Below are positions 13,154 to 26,100 of a DNA stretch of 64,000 nt, in pieces. Source of the DNA: Xylocopa sonorina (lineage: Eukaryota > Arthropoda > Insecta > Hymenoptera > Apidae). The position numbers were made by a program, and so were the translations under genes. The DNA lies in the NCBI RefSeq assembly GCF_050948175.1, contig NW_027490091.1, forward strand, positions 6,200,001-6,264,000. The letters run 5' to 3'. The first letter of the stretch is position 1, and each line of letters begins with the position of its first letter. The notes under the pieces were generated by a model, which saw nothing but the letters and a program-made list of their open reading frames with translations, searched no databases and was not told where the DNA came from.

Positions 13154-14039
13154 TACGTTTCATGATAATATATAATATTCACTGCGAAGTGTCATGTATA
13201 CTTCGCATACAATTCAAGTGAACGTAAATGCGACACTTCCTTGCAAGGTAGTAGCCTTTGCAGATGTCTACGTATCGAAGCAATAGATTTCTAAATCTTG
13301 CTAATTCGCGGTATCGAATCTCACATCTATGTTAAATGATAATTTATAATATTCATTGCGAAATGTCATGTATACCTCGCATACACTTCAAATGAATGTG
13401 AATGCGACAGTTCCTTGCTAGGAAATAGTGATTGCTGATGTCTACGTATCGATGTAATAGAGTTCTAATGCTTCTTAAATCGCGATATAGCATCTCATTT
13501 CTATGTTTCATGATAAGATATAATATTCAGTGGGCAGTGTTATGCTTACCTCGGATTCACTTCAAAAGAATGTAAATGCGACACTTCCTTGCTAGGAAGT
13601 AGCGTTTGCAGATGTCTACGTATCGCACCAATAGACTTCTAATGCTTCTTAAATCGCCACATCGCATCTCATTTCTATGTTTCAGGATAAGATATAATAT
13701 TCATTGTGCAGTGTCATGAATATCTCGTCTATACTTCAAATGAATGTAAATGCGACAATTCCTTCCTGGGAAATGTCGTTTGCAGATGTCTACGTATCGT
13801 GGCATTAGAGGTCTAATGCTTCTCAAAACGCGAAATCGCTACTCATTACAATGTTTCATGATAATATATAATATTCATTGCGGAGTGTTATGTATACCTC
13901 GCATACACTTAAAATGAATGTAAATGCGACACTTCCTTGCTAGGAAATAGCATTTGCAGATGTCTACGTATCGAAGTAATAGACATCTAATGCTTCATAA
14001 ATCGCGATATCGCATCTCATTTCTATGTTTCATGGTAAG
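13154..14039 (+). repeat. Satellite monomers, mosaic segment
   Basis: About five ordinary monomers of mixed subfamily follow the end of higher-order copy 2. They include the form with GTGAATGCGACAG and ATAGTGATTGCTGATG that also occurs at about 1,950-2,010 and 8,220-8,270. No gene or other element is visible. Confidence 0.85.
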
Positions 14040-16007
14040 ATATAATATTCATTGCGAAGTGTCATGTACACCTCGTACTCCTTTCAAAGGAATGTACATG
14101 CGACGCTTCCTTGCTAGGAAGTAGCGTTTGCAGGTATCTACGTATCGAACCAATAGAGTTCTAATGCTTCTTAAATAGCCATATCGCATCTCATTTCTAT
14201 GTTTCATGATAAGATATAATAGTCATTGTGCAGTGTTATGTATATTCCGTCTATACTTCAAATGGATGTAAATGCGACACTTCCTTGCTAGGAAATAGCG
14301 TTTGCAGATGTATACGTATCGTGGCATTAGAGTTCCAATGCTTCTCAAAACGCGATATCGCTACTCATTACTCTGTTTCAAGATAATATATAATATTCAT
14401 TGTGGAGTGTTATGTATACCTCGTATTCACTTCAATAGAATGTAAATGCGTCACTTCCTTGCTAGGAAATAGCGTTTGCAGATGTCTACGTACCGAAGCA
14501 ATAGATTTCTAAATCTTTCTAATTCGCGATATCGCATCTCATTTCTATATTTCATGATAAGAAATAATATTCATTGTGGAGTGTCATGTATACCTCGTAT
14601 TCGTCTCAAAAGTATGTAAATGCGACACTTCCTTGCTAGGAAGTAGCGTTTGCAGATGTCTGCGTATCGAAGCAATAGTGTTCTAATGCTTCTTAAATCG
14701 CGATATCGCATCTCATTTCTATGTTTCATGACAATATATAATATTCATTGCGAAGTGCCATGTACACCTCGCATACACTTAAAATGAATGTAAATGCGAC
14801 AATTCCTTGCTAGGAAGTAGCGTTTGCAGATGTCTACGTATCGAAGCAATAGAATTCTAATGCTTCTTAAGTCGCCATATTACATCACATTTCTATGTTT
14901 CATGATAAGATATAATATTCATTGCGAAGGGTCATGTATACCTCGCATACACTTAAAATGGATGTAAATGCGACACTTCCTTGCTAGGAAATAGCGTTTG
15001 CAGATGTCTACGTATCGAAGCAATAGTGTTCTAATGCTTCTTAAATCGCGATATCGCATCTCATTTCTATGTTTCATGACAATATATAATATTCATTGCG
15101 AAGTGCCATGTATACCTCGCATGCACTTAAAATGAATGTAAATGCGACACTTCCTTGCTAGGAAGTAGCGTTTGCAGATGTCTACGTATCGAAGCAATAG
15201 AGTTCTAATGCTTCTTAAATCGCCATATTACATCACATTTCTATGTTTCATGATAAGATATAATATTCATTGCGAAGTGTCATGTACACCTCGTACTCCT
15301 TTCAAAAGAATGTACATGCGACGCTTCCTTGCTAGGAAGTAGCGTTTGCAGATGTCTACGTATCGAAGCAATAGGGTTCTAATGCTTCTTAAATAGCCAT
15401 AACGCATCTCATTTCTATGTTTCATGATAAGATATAATATTCATTGTGCAGTGTTATGTATATGCCGTCTATACTTCAAATGGATGTAAATACGACACTT
15501 CCTTGCTTGGAAATAGCGTTTGCAGATGTCTACGTATCGTGGCATTAGAGTTCTAATGCTTCTCAAAAGGCGATATCGCTACTCATTACTTTGTTTCATG
15601 ATAATATATAATATTCACTGTGGAGTGTTATGTATACCTCGTATTCACTTCAATAGAATGTAAATGCGACACTTCCTTGCTAGGAAATAGCGTTTGCAGA
15701 TGTCTACGTACCGAAGCAATAGATTTCTAAATCTTTCTAATTCGCGATATCGCATCTCATTTCTATGTTTCATGATAAGATATAATACTCATTGTGGAGT
15801 GTCATGTATAACTCGTATTCGTTTCAAAAGAATGTAAATGCGACACTTCCTTGCTAGGAAGTAGCGCTTGCAGATGTCTACGTATCGAAGCAATAGTGTT
15901 CTAATGCTTCTTAAATCGCGATATCGCATCTCATTTCTATGTTTCAAGACAATATATAATATTCATTGCGAAGTGTCATGTATATCTCGCATACACTTAA
16001 AATGAAT
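14040..16007 (+). repeat. 7-monomer higher-order repeat (offset 1,217 bp)
   Basis: The variant GTACACCTCGTACTCC followed by ACATGCGACGCTTCC occurs at 14,067 and 15,284, 1,217 bp apart (seven units less one base). The monomers that follow stay in the same order: TCTATACTTCAAATGG, then CACTTCAATAGAATG, then ATTTCTAAATCTTTCTAATT, then CGTATTCGT(C/T)TCAAAAG. The two copies are clearly related but less identical than the long repeat at 1-13 kb. The same marker monomer is seen again near 4,527 and 19,982. Confidence 0.8.
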
Positions 16008-16552
16008 GTAAATGCGACACTTCCTTGCTAGGAAATAGCGATTGCAGATGTCTACGTATCGAAGTAATAGACATCTAATGCTTCATAAATCGCGATATCG
16101 CTACTCATTACTATGTTTCATGATAATATATAATATTCATTGTGGAGTGTTATGTATACCTCTTATTCACTTCAAAAGAATGCAAATGCGAAACATCCTT
16201 GCTAGGATATAGCGTTTGCAGATGTCTACGTATCGAAGCAATAGAGTTCTAAATATTTCTAATTCGCGATATCGCATCTCAATTCTATGTTTCATGATAA
16301 GATATAATATTCAATGTGGAGTGTTATGTATACCTCGTATTCGTTTCAAAAGAATGTAAATGCGACACTTCCTAGCTAGGAAGTAGCGTTTGCAGATGTC
16401 TACGTATCGAAGCAATAGTGTTCTAATGCTTCTTAAATCGCGATATCGCATCTCATTTCTATGTTTCATGACAATATATAATATTCATTGCGAAGTGCCA
16501 TGTATACCTCGCATACACTTAAAATGAATGTAAATGCGACACTTCCTTGCTA
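16004..16552 (+). repeat. Duplicated block, first copy (offset 3,306 bp = 19 units)
   Basis: This block matches 19,310-19,858 base for base over most of its length. Markers shared only by the pair include TCTTATTCACTTCAAAAG (16,161 and 19,467), GCGAAACATCCTTGCTAGGA and TTCTAAATATTTCTAATTCG. The offset is exactly nineteen monomers. Confidence 0.85.
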
Positions 16553-19309
16553 GGAAGTAGCGTTTGCAGATGTCTACGTATCGAAGCAATAGAGTTCTAA
16601 ATCTTTCTAATTCGCGATATCGCATCTCATTTCTATGTTTCATGATAAGATATCATATTCATTGTGCAGTGTTATGAATACCTCGTATTCACTTCAAAAG
16701 AATATAAATGCCACACTTCCTTGCTAGGAAATAGCGTTTGCAGATGTCTACGTATCGAGGCAACAGTTGTCTAATGATTCTTAAGTCGTCATATCGCATC
16801 TCATATCTACGTTTCTTGATAAGATATAATATTCATTGCGAAGTGTCATGTATGCCTCGTATTCCTTTCAAAAGAATGTTTGTGCGACACTTCCTTGCCA
16901 GGAAGTGGCGTTTGCAGATGTCTACGTATCGTGGTATTAGTGTTCCAATGCTTCTCAAAACGCGATATCGCTACTCATTACTATGTTTCATGATAATATA
17001 TAATATTCATTGTGGAGTGTTATGTATACCTCGTATTCACTTCGAAAGAATGTAAACGCGACACTACCTTGCCAGCTAATAGCGTTTGCAGATGTCTACG
17101 TATCGTAGCATAAGTGTTCTAATGCTTCTTAAAACGCGATATCGCTACTCATTACTATGTTCCATGATAATATATAATACTCATTGCGAAGTGTCATGTT
17201 TACCTCGTACTCACTTCGAATGAATGTAAATGCGACTCTTCCTTGATAGGAAGTAGCGTTTGCAGATGTCTACGTATTGAAGCAATAGAGTTCTAATACT
17301 TCTTAAATCGCCATATTGCATCTCATTCCTATGTTTCATGATAAGATATAATATTTATTGTGGAGTGTTATGTATACCTCGTATTCACTTCAAATGTATG
17401 TAAATGCTACACTTCCTTGCCAGAAAATAGCGTTTGCAGATGTCTACGTATCGTAGCATTAGAGATCTAATGCTTCTCAAAACGCGATATCGCTATTTAT
17501 TACTATGCTTCATGATAATATATAATATTCACTGTAGAGTGTTATGTATACCTCGTATTCATTTCAAAAGGATATAAATGCGACACTTCCTTGCTAGGAA
17601 ATAGCGTTTGCAGATGTCTACGTATCGTAGAGTTAGTGCTCTAATGCTTCTCAAAACGCGACAGAGTTTCTCATTTCTATGTTACATGATAGTATATAAT
17701 ATTCATCGAGTATTGTCATGTATACCTTGCATGCACTTCAAATGAATGTAAATGCGACACTTCCTTGCTAGGAAATTGCGTTTGCTGATGTCTTCGTATC
17801 GAAGCAATAAAGTTCTAAAGCTTCTTATATCGCGATATCGCATCTCATTTCTATGTTTCATGATAAGATATAATATTCATTGTGCAGTGTTATGTACACC
17901 TCGCAAACGCTTCAAATGAATATAAATGCGACACTTCCTTAAAAGGAAATAGCGTTGGCAGATGTCTACGTATCGAAGGAATAGAATTCTAATCAGTGTT
18001 AAATCGCGATATCGCATCTCATTCCTATGTTTCATGATAAGATATAATATTCATTGTGCAGTGTTATGTATATCTCGCATAAACTTCAATTGAATGTAAA
18101 TGCGACACTTCCTTGCTAGGAAATAGCGTTTGCAGATGTCTGCGTATCGTGGCATTAGAGTTCTAATGCTTCTCAAAACGCGGTATCGCTTCTCATTTCT
18201 ATGTTTCGTGATAATATATAATATTCATTGTGAAGTGCCATGTATATCTCGCATACACTTCAATTGAATGTACACGCGACACTTCCTTGCTAGGAAGTAG
18301 CGATTGCAGATGTCTACGTATCGAAACAATGGAGTTCTAATGCTTCTTAAATCGCCATATCGCATCTCATTTCTATGTTTCATGATAAGATATAATATTC
18401 ATTGTGCAGTGTTATGTATATCTCGTCTATACTTCAAATGAATGTATATGCGACACTTCCTTGCTAGGAAATAGCGTTTGCAGATGTCTACGTATCGAAG
18501 CAATGGAGTTCTAATGCTTCTTAAATCGCCATATTGCATCTCATTCCAATGTGTCATGATAAGATATAATATTTATTGTGGACTCTTATGTATACCTCGT
18601 ATTCACTTCAAATGTATGTAAATGCGACACTTCCTTGCCAGGAAATAGCGTTTGCAGATGTCTACGTATCGTAGCATTAGAGTTCTAATGCTTCTCAAAA
18701 CGCGATATCGCTACTCATTACTATGTTTCATGATAATATATGATATTCACTGTGGAGTGTTATGTATTCCTCGTATTCATTTCAAAGGAATGTAAATGCG
18801 ACACTTCCTTGCTAGGAAATAGCGTTTGCAGATGTCTACGTATCGTAGCATTAGTGCTCTAATGCTTCTCATAACGCGACAGCGTTTCTCATTTCTATGT
18901 TTCATGATAGTATATAATATTCATCGAGTAGTGTCATGTATACCTTACATACACTTCAAATGAATGTAAATGCGACACTTCCTTGCTAGGAAATAGCGTT
19001 TTCTGATGTCTTCGTATCGAAGCAATAGGGTTCTAAAGCTTCCTTAATCGCGATATCGCATCTCATATCTACGTTTCATGATTCTATATAATATTCATTG
19101 CGAAGTGTCACGTATACCTCGCGTACACTTCAAACGAATGTAAATGCGACACTTCCTTGCTAGGAAATAGCGCTTGCAGATGTCTACGTATCGTAGCATT
19201 AGTGCTCTAATATTTCTCAAAACGCGACATCGTTTCTCCTTTCTATGTTTCATGATAGTATATAATATTCATTGCGTAGTGTCATGTATACCTCGCATAT
19301 ACTTCAAAT
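16553..19309 (+). repeat. Satellite monomers, 16.5-19.3 kb segment
   Basis: About sixteen monomers. They include a variant group with ATTCATCGAG, GTATACCTTGCAT and CGCGACAG-GTTTCTC at about 17,640-17,760 and again at 18,870-18,960; near-identical relatives recur at about 61,540-61,680, 43.9 kb away. A two-monomer block at 17,010-17,270 (TTCGAAAGAATG and GCCAGCTAATAG, then TTCGAATGAATG and TTGATAGGAAG) recurs at 27,420-27,690. No coding content is supported. Confidence 0.85.
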
Positions 19310-19858
19310 GAATGTAAATGCGACACTTCCTTGCTAGGAAATAGCGATTGCAGATGTCTACGTATCGAAGTAATAGACATCTAATGCTTCATAAATCGCG
19401 ATATCGCTACTCATTACTATGTTTCATGATAATATATAATATTCATTGTGGAGTGTTATGTATACCTCTTATTCACTTCAAAAGAATGCAAATGCGAAAC
19501 ATCCTTGCTAGGATATAGCGTTTGCAGATGTCTACGTATCGAAGCAATAGAGTTCTAAATATTTCTAATTCGCGATATCGCATCTCAATTCTATGTTTCA
19601 TGATAAGATATAATATTCAATGTGGAGTGTTATGTATACCTCGTATTCGTTTCAAAAGAATGTAAATGCGACACTTCCTTGCTAGGAAGTAGCGTTTGCA
19701 GATGTCTACGTATCGAAGCAATAGTGTTCTAATGCTTCTTAAATCGCGATATCGCATCTCATTTCTATGTTTCATGACAATATATAATATTCACTGCGAA
19801 GTGTCATGTATACCTCGCATACACTTAAAATGAATGTAAATGCGACACTTCCTTGCTA
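19310..19858 (+). repeat. Duplicated block, second copy (offset 3,306 bp)
   Basis: This is the partner of 16,004-16,552. Differences by eye are few, for example TTCACTGCGAAGTGTCATG here against TTCATTGCGAAGTGCCATG in the first copy. It is followed by a different monomer order, so only about three units were copied as one piece. Confidence 0.85.
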
Positions 19859-20870
19859 GGAAATAGCGTTTGCAGATGTCTACGTATCGAAGCAATAGAT
19901 TTCTAAAGCTTGCTAATTCGCGATATTGCATCTCATATCTATGTTTCATGATAATATATAATATTCATTGCGAAGTGTCATGTACACCTCGTACTCCTTT
20001 CAAAAGAATGTACATGCGACGCTTCCTTGCTAGGAAGTAGCGTTTGCAGATGTCTACGTATCGAAGCAATAGGGTTCTAATGCTTCTTAAATAGCCATAA
20101 CGCATCTCATTTCTATGTTTCATGATAAGATATAATATTCATTGTGCAGTGTCATGTATATGCCGTCTATACTTCAACTGGATGTAAATACGACACTTCC
20201 TTGCTTGGAAATAGCGTTTGCAGATGTCTACGTATCGAAGCAATAGAGTTCTAAATCTTTCTAATTCGCGATATCGCATCTCATTTCTATGTTTCATGAT
20301 CAGATATCATATTCATTGTGCAGTGTTATGAATACCTCGTATTCACTTCAAAAGAATATAAATGCCACACTTCATTGCTAGGAAATAGCGTTTGCAGATG
20401 TCTACGTATCGAGGCAACAGTTGTCTAATGATTCTTAAATCGTCATATCGCATCTCATTTCTATGTTTCATGATGAGATATAATATTCATTGCGATGTGT
20501 CATGTATACCTCGCATACACTTAAAATGAATGTAAATGCGACACTTCCTTGCTAGGAAATAGCGTTTGCAGATGTCTACGTATCGAAGCAATAGATTTCT
20601 AAAGCTTGCTAATTCGCGATATTGCATCTCATATCTATGTTTCATGATAATATATAATATTCACAGTGCAGTATTATGTATACCTCGTATTCACTTCAAA
20701 AGATTGTAAATGCGACACTTCCTTGCTAGGAAATATCGTTTGCAGATGTCTACGTATCGAAGCAATAGGGATCTAATGCTTCTTAAATTGCCATATCGCT
20801 TCTCATTTCTATGTTTCATGATTATATATAATATTCACTGCGAAGTGTCATGTATACCTCGCATACTCTT
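19859..20870 (+). repeat. Satellite mosaic copying 15.3 and 16.6 kb segments
   Basis: 19,982-20,220 resembles 15,284-15,530 (GTACACCTCGTACTCC and the AGCCATAACGC variant), and 20,240-20,440 resembles 16,590-16,800 (GATATCATATTCATTG and AATATAAATGCCACACTT). The donor pieces are joined in an order not found at the donor sites, so this is a patchwork of earlier units. Confidence 0.78.
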
Positions 20871-23349
20871 CAAATGCATGTAAATGCGGCACTTCCTTGC
20901 TAGGAAATAGCGTTGGTAGATGTCTACGTATCGAAGCAATAGTTTTCTAATGCTTCTTAAATCGTCATATCGCATCTCATATCTACGTTTCATGATAAGA
21001 TATAATATTCATTCCGAAGTGTCATGTATACCTCGTATTCACTTCAAAGGAATGTAAATGCGACACTTCCATGCTAGGATATAGCGTTGGCGGATGTCTA
21101 CGTATCGTACCAATAAATTTCTAATGCTTCTTAAAACGCGATATCGCATTTCATTTCTATGTTTCATGATAAGATATAATATTCATTGCGAAATGTCACT
21201 TACACCTCGCATACACTTCAAAAGAATGTAAACGCGACACATCCTTCCTAGGAAATAGCGCTTGCAGATGTCTACGTATCATAGCAATAGATTTCTAATG
21301 CTTCTTAAAACGCGATATCGCATCTCATTTCTATGTTTCATGATAAGATATAATATTCATTGCGAAATGTCACTTGTACCTCGCATATACTTCAAAAGAA
21401 TATAAATGCGACACTTCTTTCCTAGGAAATAGCGTTTGCAGATGTCTATGTATCGAAGCAATGGAGTTCTAACGCTTCTTCTAACACGATATCGCATCTC
21501 TTTTCTATGTTTCATGATAAGATATAGTGTTCATTGCGAAATTTCATGTATACCTCGTAATCACTTCGAAAGAATGTAAACGCGACACTTCCTTGCTAGA
21601 AAATGTCGTTTGCAGATGTCTACGTATCGTAGCAATAGTATTCTAAAGCTTCTTAAATCGCGATATCCCTCCTAATTTTTATGTTTCATGACAAGATATA
21701 ATATTCATTGCCAAGTGTCATGTATACCTCGTATTCACTTAAAAAGAATTAAATGCGACACTTCCTTGCTTGGAAATAGCGTTTGCAGATGTTTACGTAT
21801 CGTAGCAATAGAGTTCTAATGCTTCTAAAAACGCGATATCGCATCTCTTTTCTATGTTTCATGATAAGATATAATATTCATCACGAAATGTCACTTACTC
21901 CTCGTATACACATCAAACGAATGTAATTGCGACACTTCCTTGCTAGGAAATAGTGTTTGCAGATTTCTACGTATCGAAGCAATGGAGTTCTAATGCTTCT
22001 TCTAACGGGATATCGCATCTCTTTTCTGTGTTTCGTGATAAGGTATAATATTCATTTCGAAGTGTCATGTATACCTCGTATTCATTTCAAAAGAAAGTAA
22101 ATCCGACACTTCCTTCCTAGGAAATAGCGATTGCAGATGTCTACGTATCGTAGCAGTAGTGTTCAAATGCTTCTTAAAACGCGATATCGTATCTGGTTTC
22201 TATGTTTCATAATATGGTATAATATTCATTGGGAAGTGTCATGTACACCTCGTATTCACTTCGAAAGAATGTAAATGCGACACTTCCTTGCTAGGAAATA
22301 GCGTTAGCAGATGTCTCCGTATCGAAGCAATGGAGTTCTAATGCTTCTTATAACGGGATATCGCATCACGCTTCTATGTTTCGTGATAAGATATAATGTT
22401 CATTGCGAAGTGTCATGTATACCTCGTATTCACTTCAAAAGAATGTAAATGAGACACTTCCTTGCTAGGAAATAGCGTTTGCAGATGACTTCGCAACGAG
22501 GCAATAGGGTCCTAATTTCTTAAAACGCGATATCGCATCTCATTCCTATTTTTCATGATAACATATAACACACATTGCGAAGCCTTATGTGTACCTCGAC
22601 TACACTTCAAATGAATGTAAATGCCACACTTTCTTGCAAGGATATGCGCTTCCATATGTCTACGAAGCGATAGAATTCTAATGCTTCTTTAAACGCGATA
22701 TCACATCGCAGTTTGTTGTATCACGATAAGATACATTATTCATCGCGAAATGCTATGTATACCTCGTCTACACTTCAAAAGAATATAAATGCCACACTTC
22801 CTCGCTAGAAAATGCATTTCGAAGTGACTACGTATTGAAGCAATAGAGTTCTAATGCTTCTTAACACGCGATATCGCATCTCAATTCTATGTTTCATAAT
22901 ATGGTATAATATTCATTGCGAAGTGTCATGTATACCTCGCAATCACTTCGAAAGAATGTAAATGCGACACTTCCTTGCTAGGAAAGAGCGTTTGCAGAAG
23001 TCTACGTACCGTAGCAATAGGCTTGTAATGCTTCTCAAAACGCGATATCGCACCACATTCCTATGTTTCATGATAAGATATAATATTCATTGCGAAGAGT
23101 TATGTATGCCTCGTCGACACTTCAAAAGAATGTAAATGCGACACTTCCTTGCTAAGAAATAGCGTTCCCAGATGTCTACGTATCGAAGCAATGGAGTTCT
23201 AATGCTTTTTAAATCGTCATATTGCATCTTATTTCAATGTTTCATGATAAGATATAATATTCATTGCGAAGTGTCATATATACCTCGTATTCCTTTCAAA
23301 AGAATGTAAACGCGACACATCCTTGCTGGGAAGTAGCGCTTGCAGATGT

Positions 23350-26100
23350 CTACGTATCGAAGCAACAGAGTTCTAATGCTTCTTAAATCGTCATATCGCA
23401 TCTAATTTCTACGTTTCATGGTAAGATATAATATTCAATGGGAAGTGTTATGCACAACTCGCATACACTTCATATGTATATAAATGCAATACTTCCTTGC
23501 TAGGAAATAGCGTTTCCAGATGTCTACGTATCGAAGCAATACAGTTCTAGTGCTTCTTAAAACGAGATGTCGCATCTCATTTCTATGTTTCATGATAAGA
23601 TATATTATTCATCGTGCAGTGTTATGTATACCTCGCATATACTTCAAATGAATGTAAATGCGACACTTCCTTGCTAGGAAATAGCGTTTGCAGATATCTA
23701 CGTATAGAAGTATTGTAGTTCAAATGCTTCTTAAAAGGAGATATCGCATCTCATTTCTAAGTTTCATGATAAGATATAATATTCATTGCGAAGTATCATG
23801 TATACATCGTATTCACTACAAAAGAATGTTAATGCGACACTTCCTTGCTAGGAAGTAGCGTTTGTAGATGTCTACGTATCGAAACATTGGAATTCAAAGC
23901 TTCTTAGTTCGTCATATCGCATCTTATTTCTATGTTTCATGACAAGATACAATATTCAATGCCTAGTGTCATGTATAATTCGTATTCCTATCAAAAGAAT
24001 GTAAAAGCGACACTTCCTTGCTATTATATAGCGTTTGCAATTGTCTACGTATCGCAGCAATAGTGTTCTAATGCATCTTAAAACGAGATGTCGCATCTCA
24101 TTCCTATGTCTCATGATAAGATATAATATTCATTGCGGAGTGCCATGTATACCTCATATTCAATTCAAAAGAATGTAAATGCGACACATCCTTGCTAGAA
24201 AATAGCGTTTGCAAATGTCTCCGTATCGAAGCAATAGGGTTCTAATGCTTCTTAAAACGCCATATCGCATCTCGTTTCTATGTCTCGTGATAAGATATAA
24301 TATTCACTGTGGAGTGTCATGTATACCTCGTATTCACATCAAAAGAATGTAAATGTGACACTTCCTTGCTAGGAAATTGCGTTCGCAGATGTCTACGTAT
24401 CATAACAATAGTGTTCTAATGCTTCTTAAAACGCGATATCGGTCCTCATTTCTATGTTTCATGGTAAGATATAATATTCATTGTTGAGTGTTATGTATAC
24501 CTCGTATTAACTTCAAAAGAATGTAAATCCGATACTTACTTGCTAGGAAGTAGCGTTTGCAGAAGTCTACGTATCGAAGCAATAGAGTTCTAATGCCTCT
24601 TAAAACGCTATATCGCATTTCATTTTTATGTTTCGTGATAAGATATATTATACATTGCGTAGTGTCATGTATACCTCGTATTCACCTGAAAAGAATGTAA
24701 ATGCGACACTTCCTTGCTAGGAAGTAGCGTTTGCAGATGTCTACGTATCGAAGCAATAGATTTCTAATGCTTCTTAAATCGTCATATCGCATCTCATTTC
24801 TATGTTTCATGATAAGATATAGTATTCATTGCGAAGTGTCATGTGTACCTCGTATTCCTTTCAAAAGAATGTAAATGCGACACTTCCGCGCTAGGAAATA
24901 ACGTTGGCAGATGTCTACGTATCGAAGCAATAGAGTTCTAATTCTTCTCAAAACGCGATATCGTTACTCATTTCTATGTTTCATGGTAATATATAATATT
25001 CATTGCTTAGTGTCATGTATACCTCGCATACACTTCAAATGAATTAAATGCGACACTTCCTTCCTGTGAAATAGTGTTTGCAGATGTCTACGTATCGAAG
25101 CAACAGAGTTCTAATGCTTCTTAAATCGTCATATCGCATCTAATTTCTACGTTTCATGGTAAGATATAATATTCAATGCGAAGTGTTATGCACAACTCGC
25201 ATACACTTCATATGTATATAAATGCAATACTTCCTTGCTAGGAAATAGCATTTCCAGATGTCTACGTATCGAAGCAATACAGTTCTAGTGCTTTTTAAAA
25301 CGAGATGTCGCATCTCATTTCTATGTTTCATGATAAGATATAATATTCATTGCGAAGTGTCATGTATACCTCGTATTCACTTCTAAAGAATGTTAATGCG
25401 ACACTTCCTTGCTAGGAAGTAGCGTTTGTAGATGTCTACGTATCGAAGCAATGGAATTCAAAGCTTCTTAAATCGTCATATCGCATCTCATTGATATGTT
25501 TCATGACAAGATATGATATTCAATGCCTAGTGTCACGTATAAGTCGTATTCCTTTCAAAAGAATGTAAAAGTGACACTTGCTTGCTATTATATAGCGTTT
25601 GCAATTGTCTACGTATCGTAGCAATTGTGATCTAATGCTTCTTAAAACGCAATATCGCATCTCATTTCTATGTTTCGTGATAAGATATAATATTCATTGT
25701 GGAGTGTTATGTCTACACATCAAAAGAATGTAAATGCGACACTTCCATACTAGGAAAGAGCGTTTGCAAATGTCTCCGTATCGAAGCAATAGGGTTCTAA
25801 TGCTTCTTAAAACGCCATATCGCATCTCGTTTCTATGTCTCGTGATAAGATATAATATTCACTGTGGAGTGTCATGTATACCTCGTATTCACATCAAAAG
25901 AATGTAAATGTGACACTTCCTTGCTAGGAAATTGCGTTCGCAGATGTCTACGTATCATAACAATGGTGTTCTAATGCTTCTTAAAACGCGATATCGGTCC
26001 TCATTTCTATGTTTCATGGTAAGATATAATATTCATTGTTGAGTGTTATGTATACCTCGTATTCACTTCAAAAGAATGTAAATCCGATACTTACTTGCTA
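23350..26100 (+). repeat. Duplicated run in diverged block (offsets ~1,738 and ~1,555 bp)
   Basis: The marker CACAACTCGCATACACTTC lies at 23,453 and 25,191, an offset of 1,738 bp (ten units less two). The later marker CACATCAAAAGAATGTAAAT with GAAATTGCGTTCGCAG lies at 24,335 and 25,890, an offset of 1,555 bp. The offset shrinks because one monomer and about 9 bp (GTTATGTCTACACATC near 25,708) are missing from the second copy. Confidence 0.8.
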
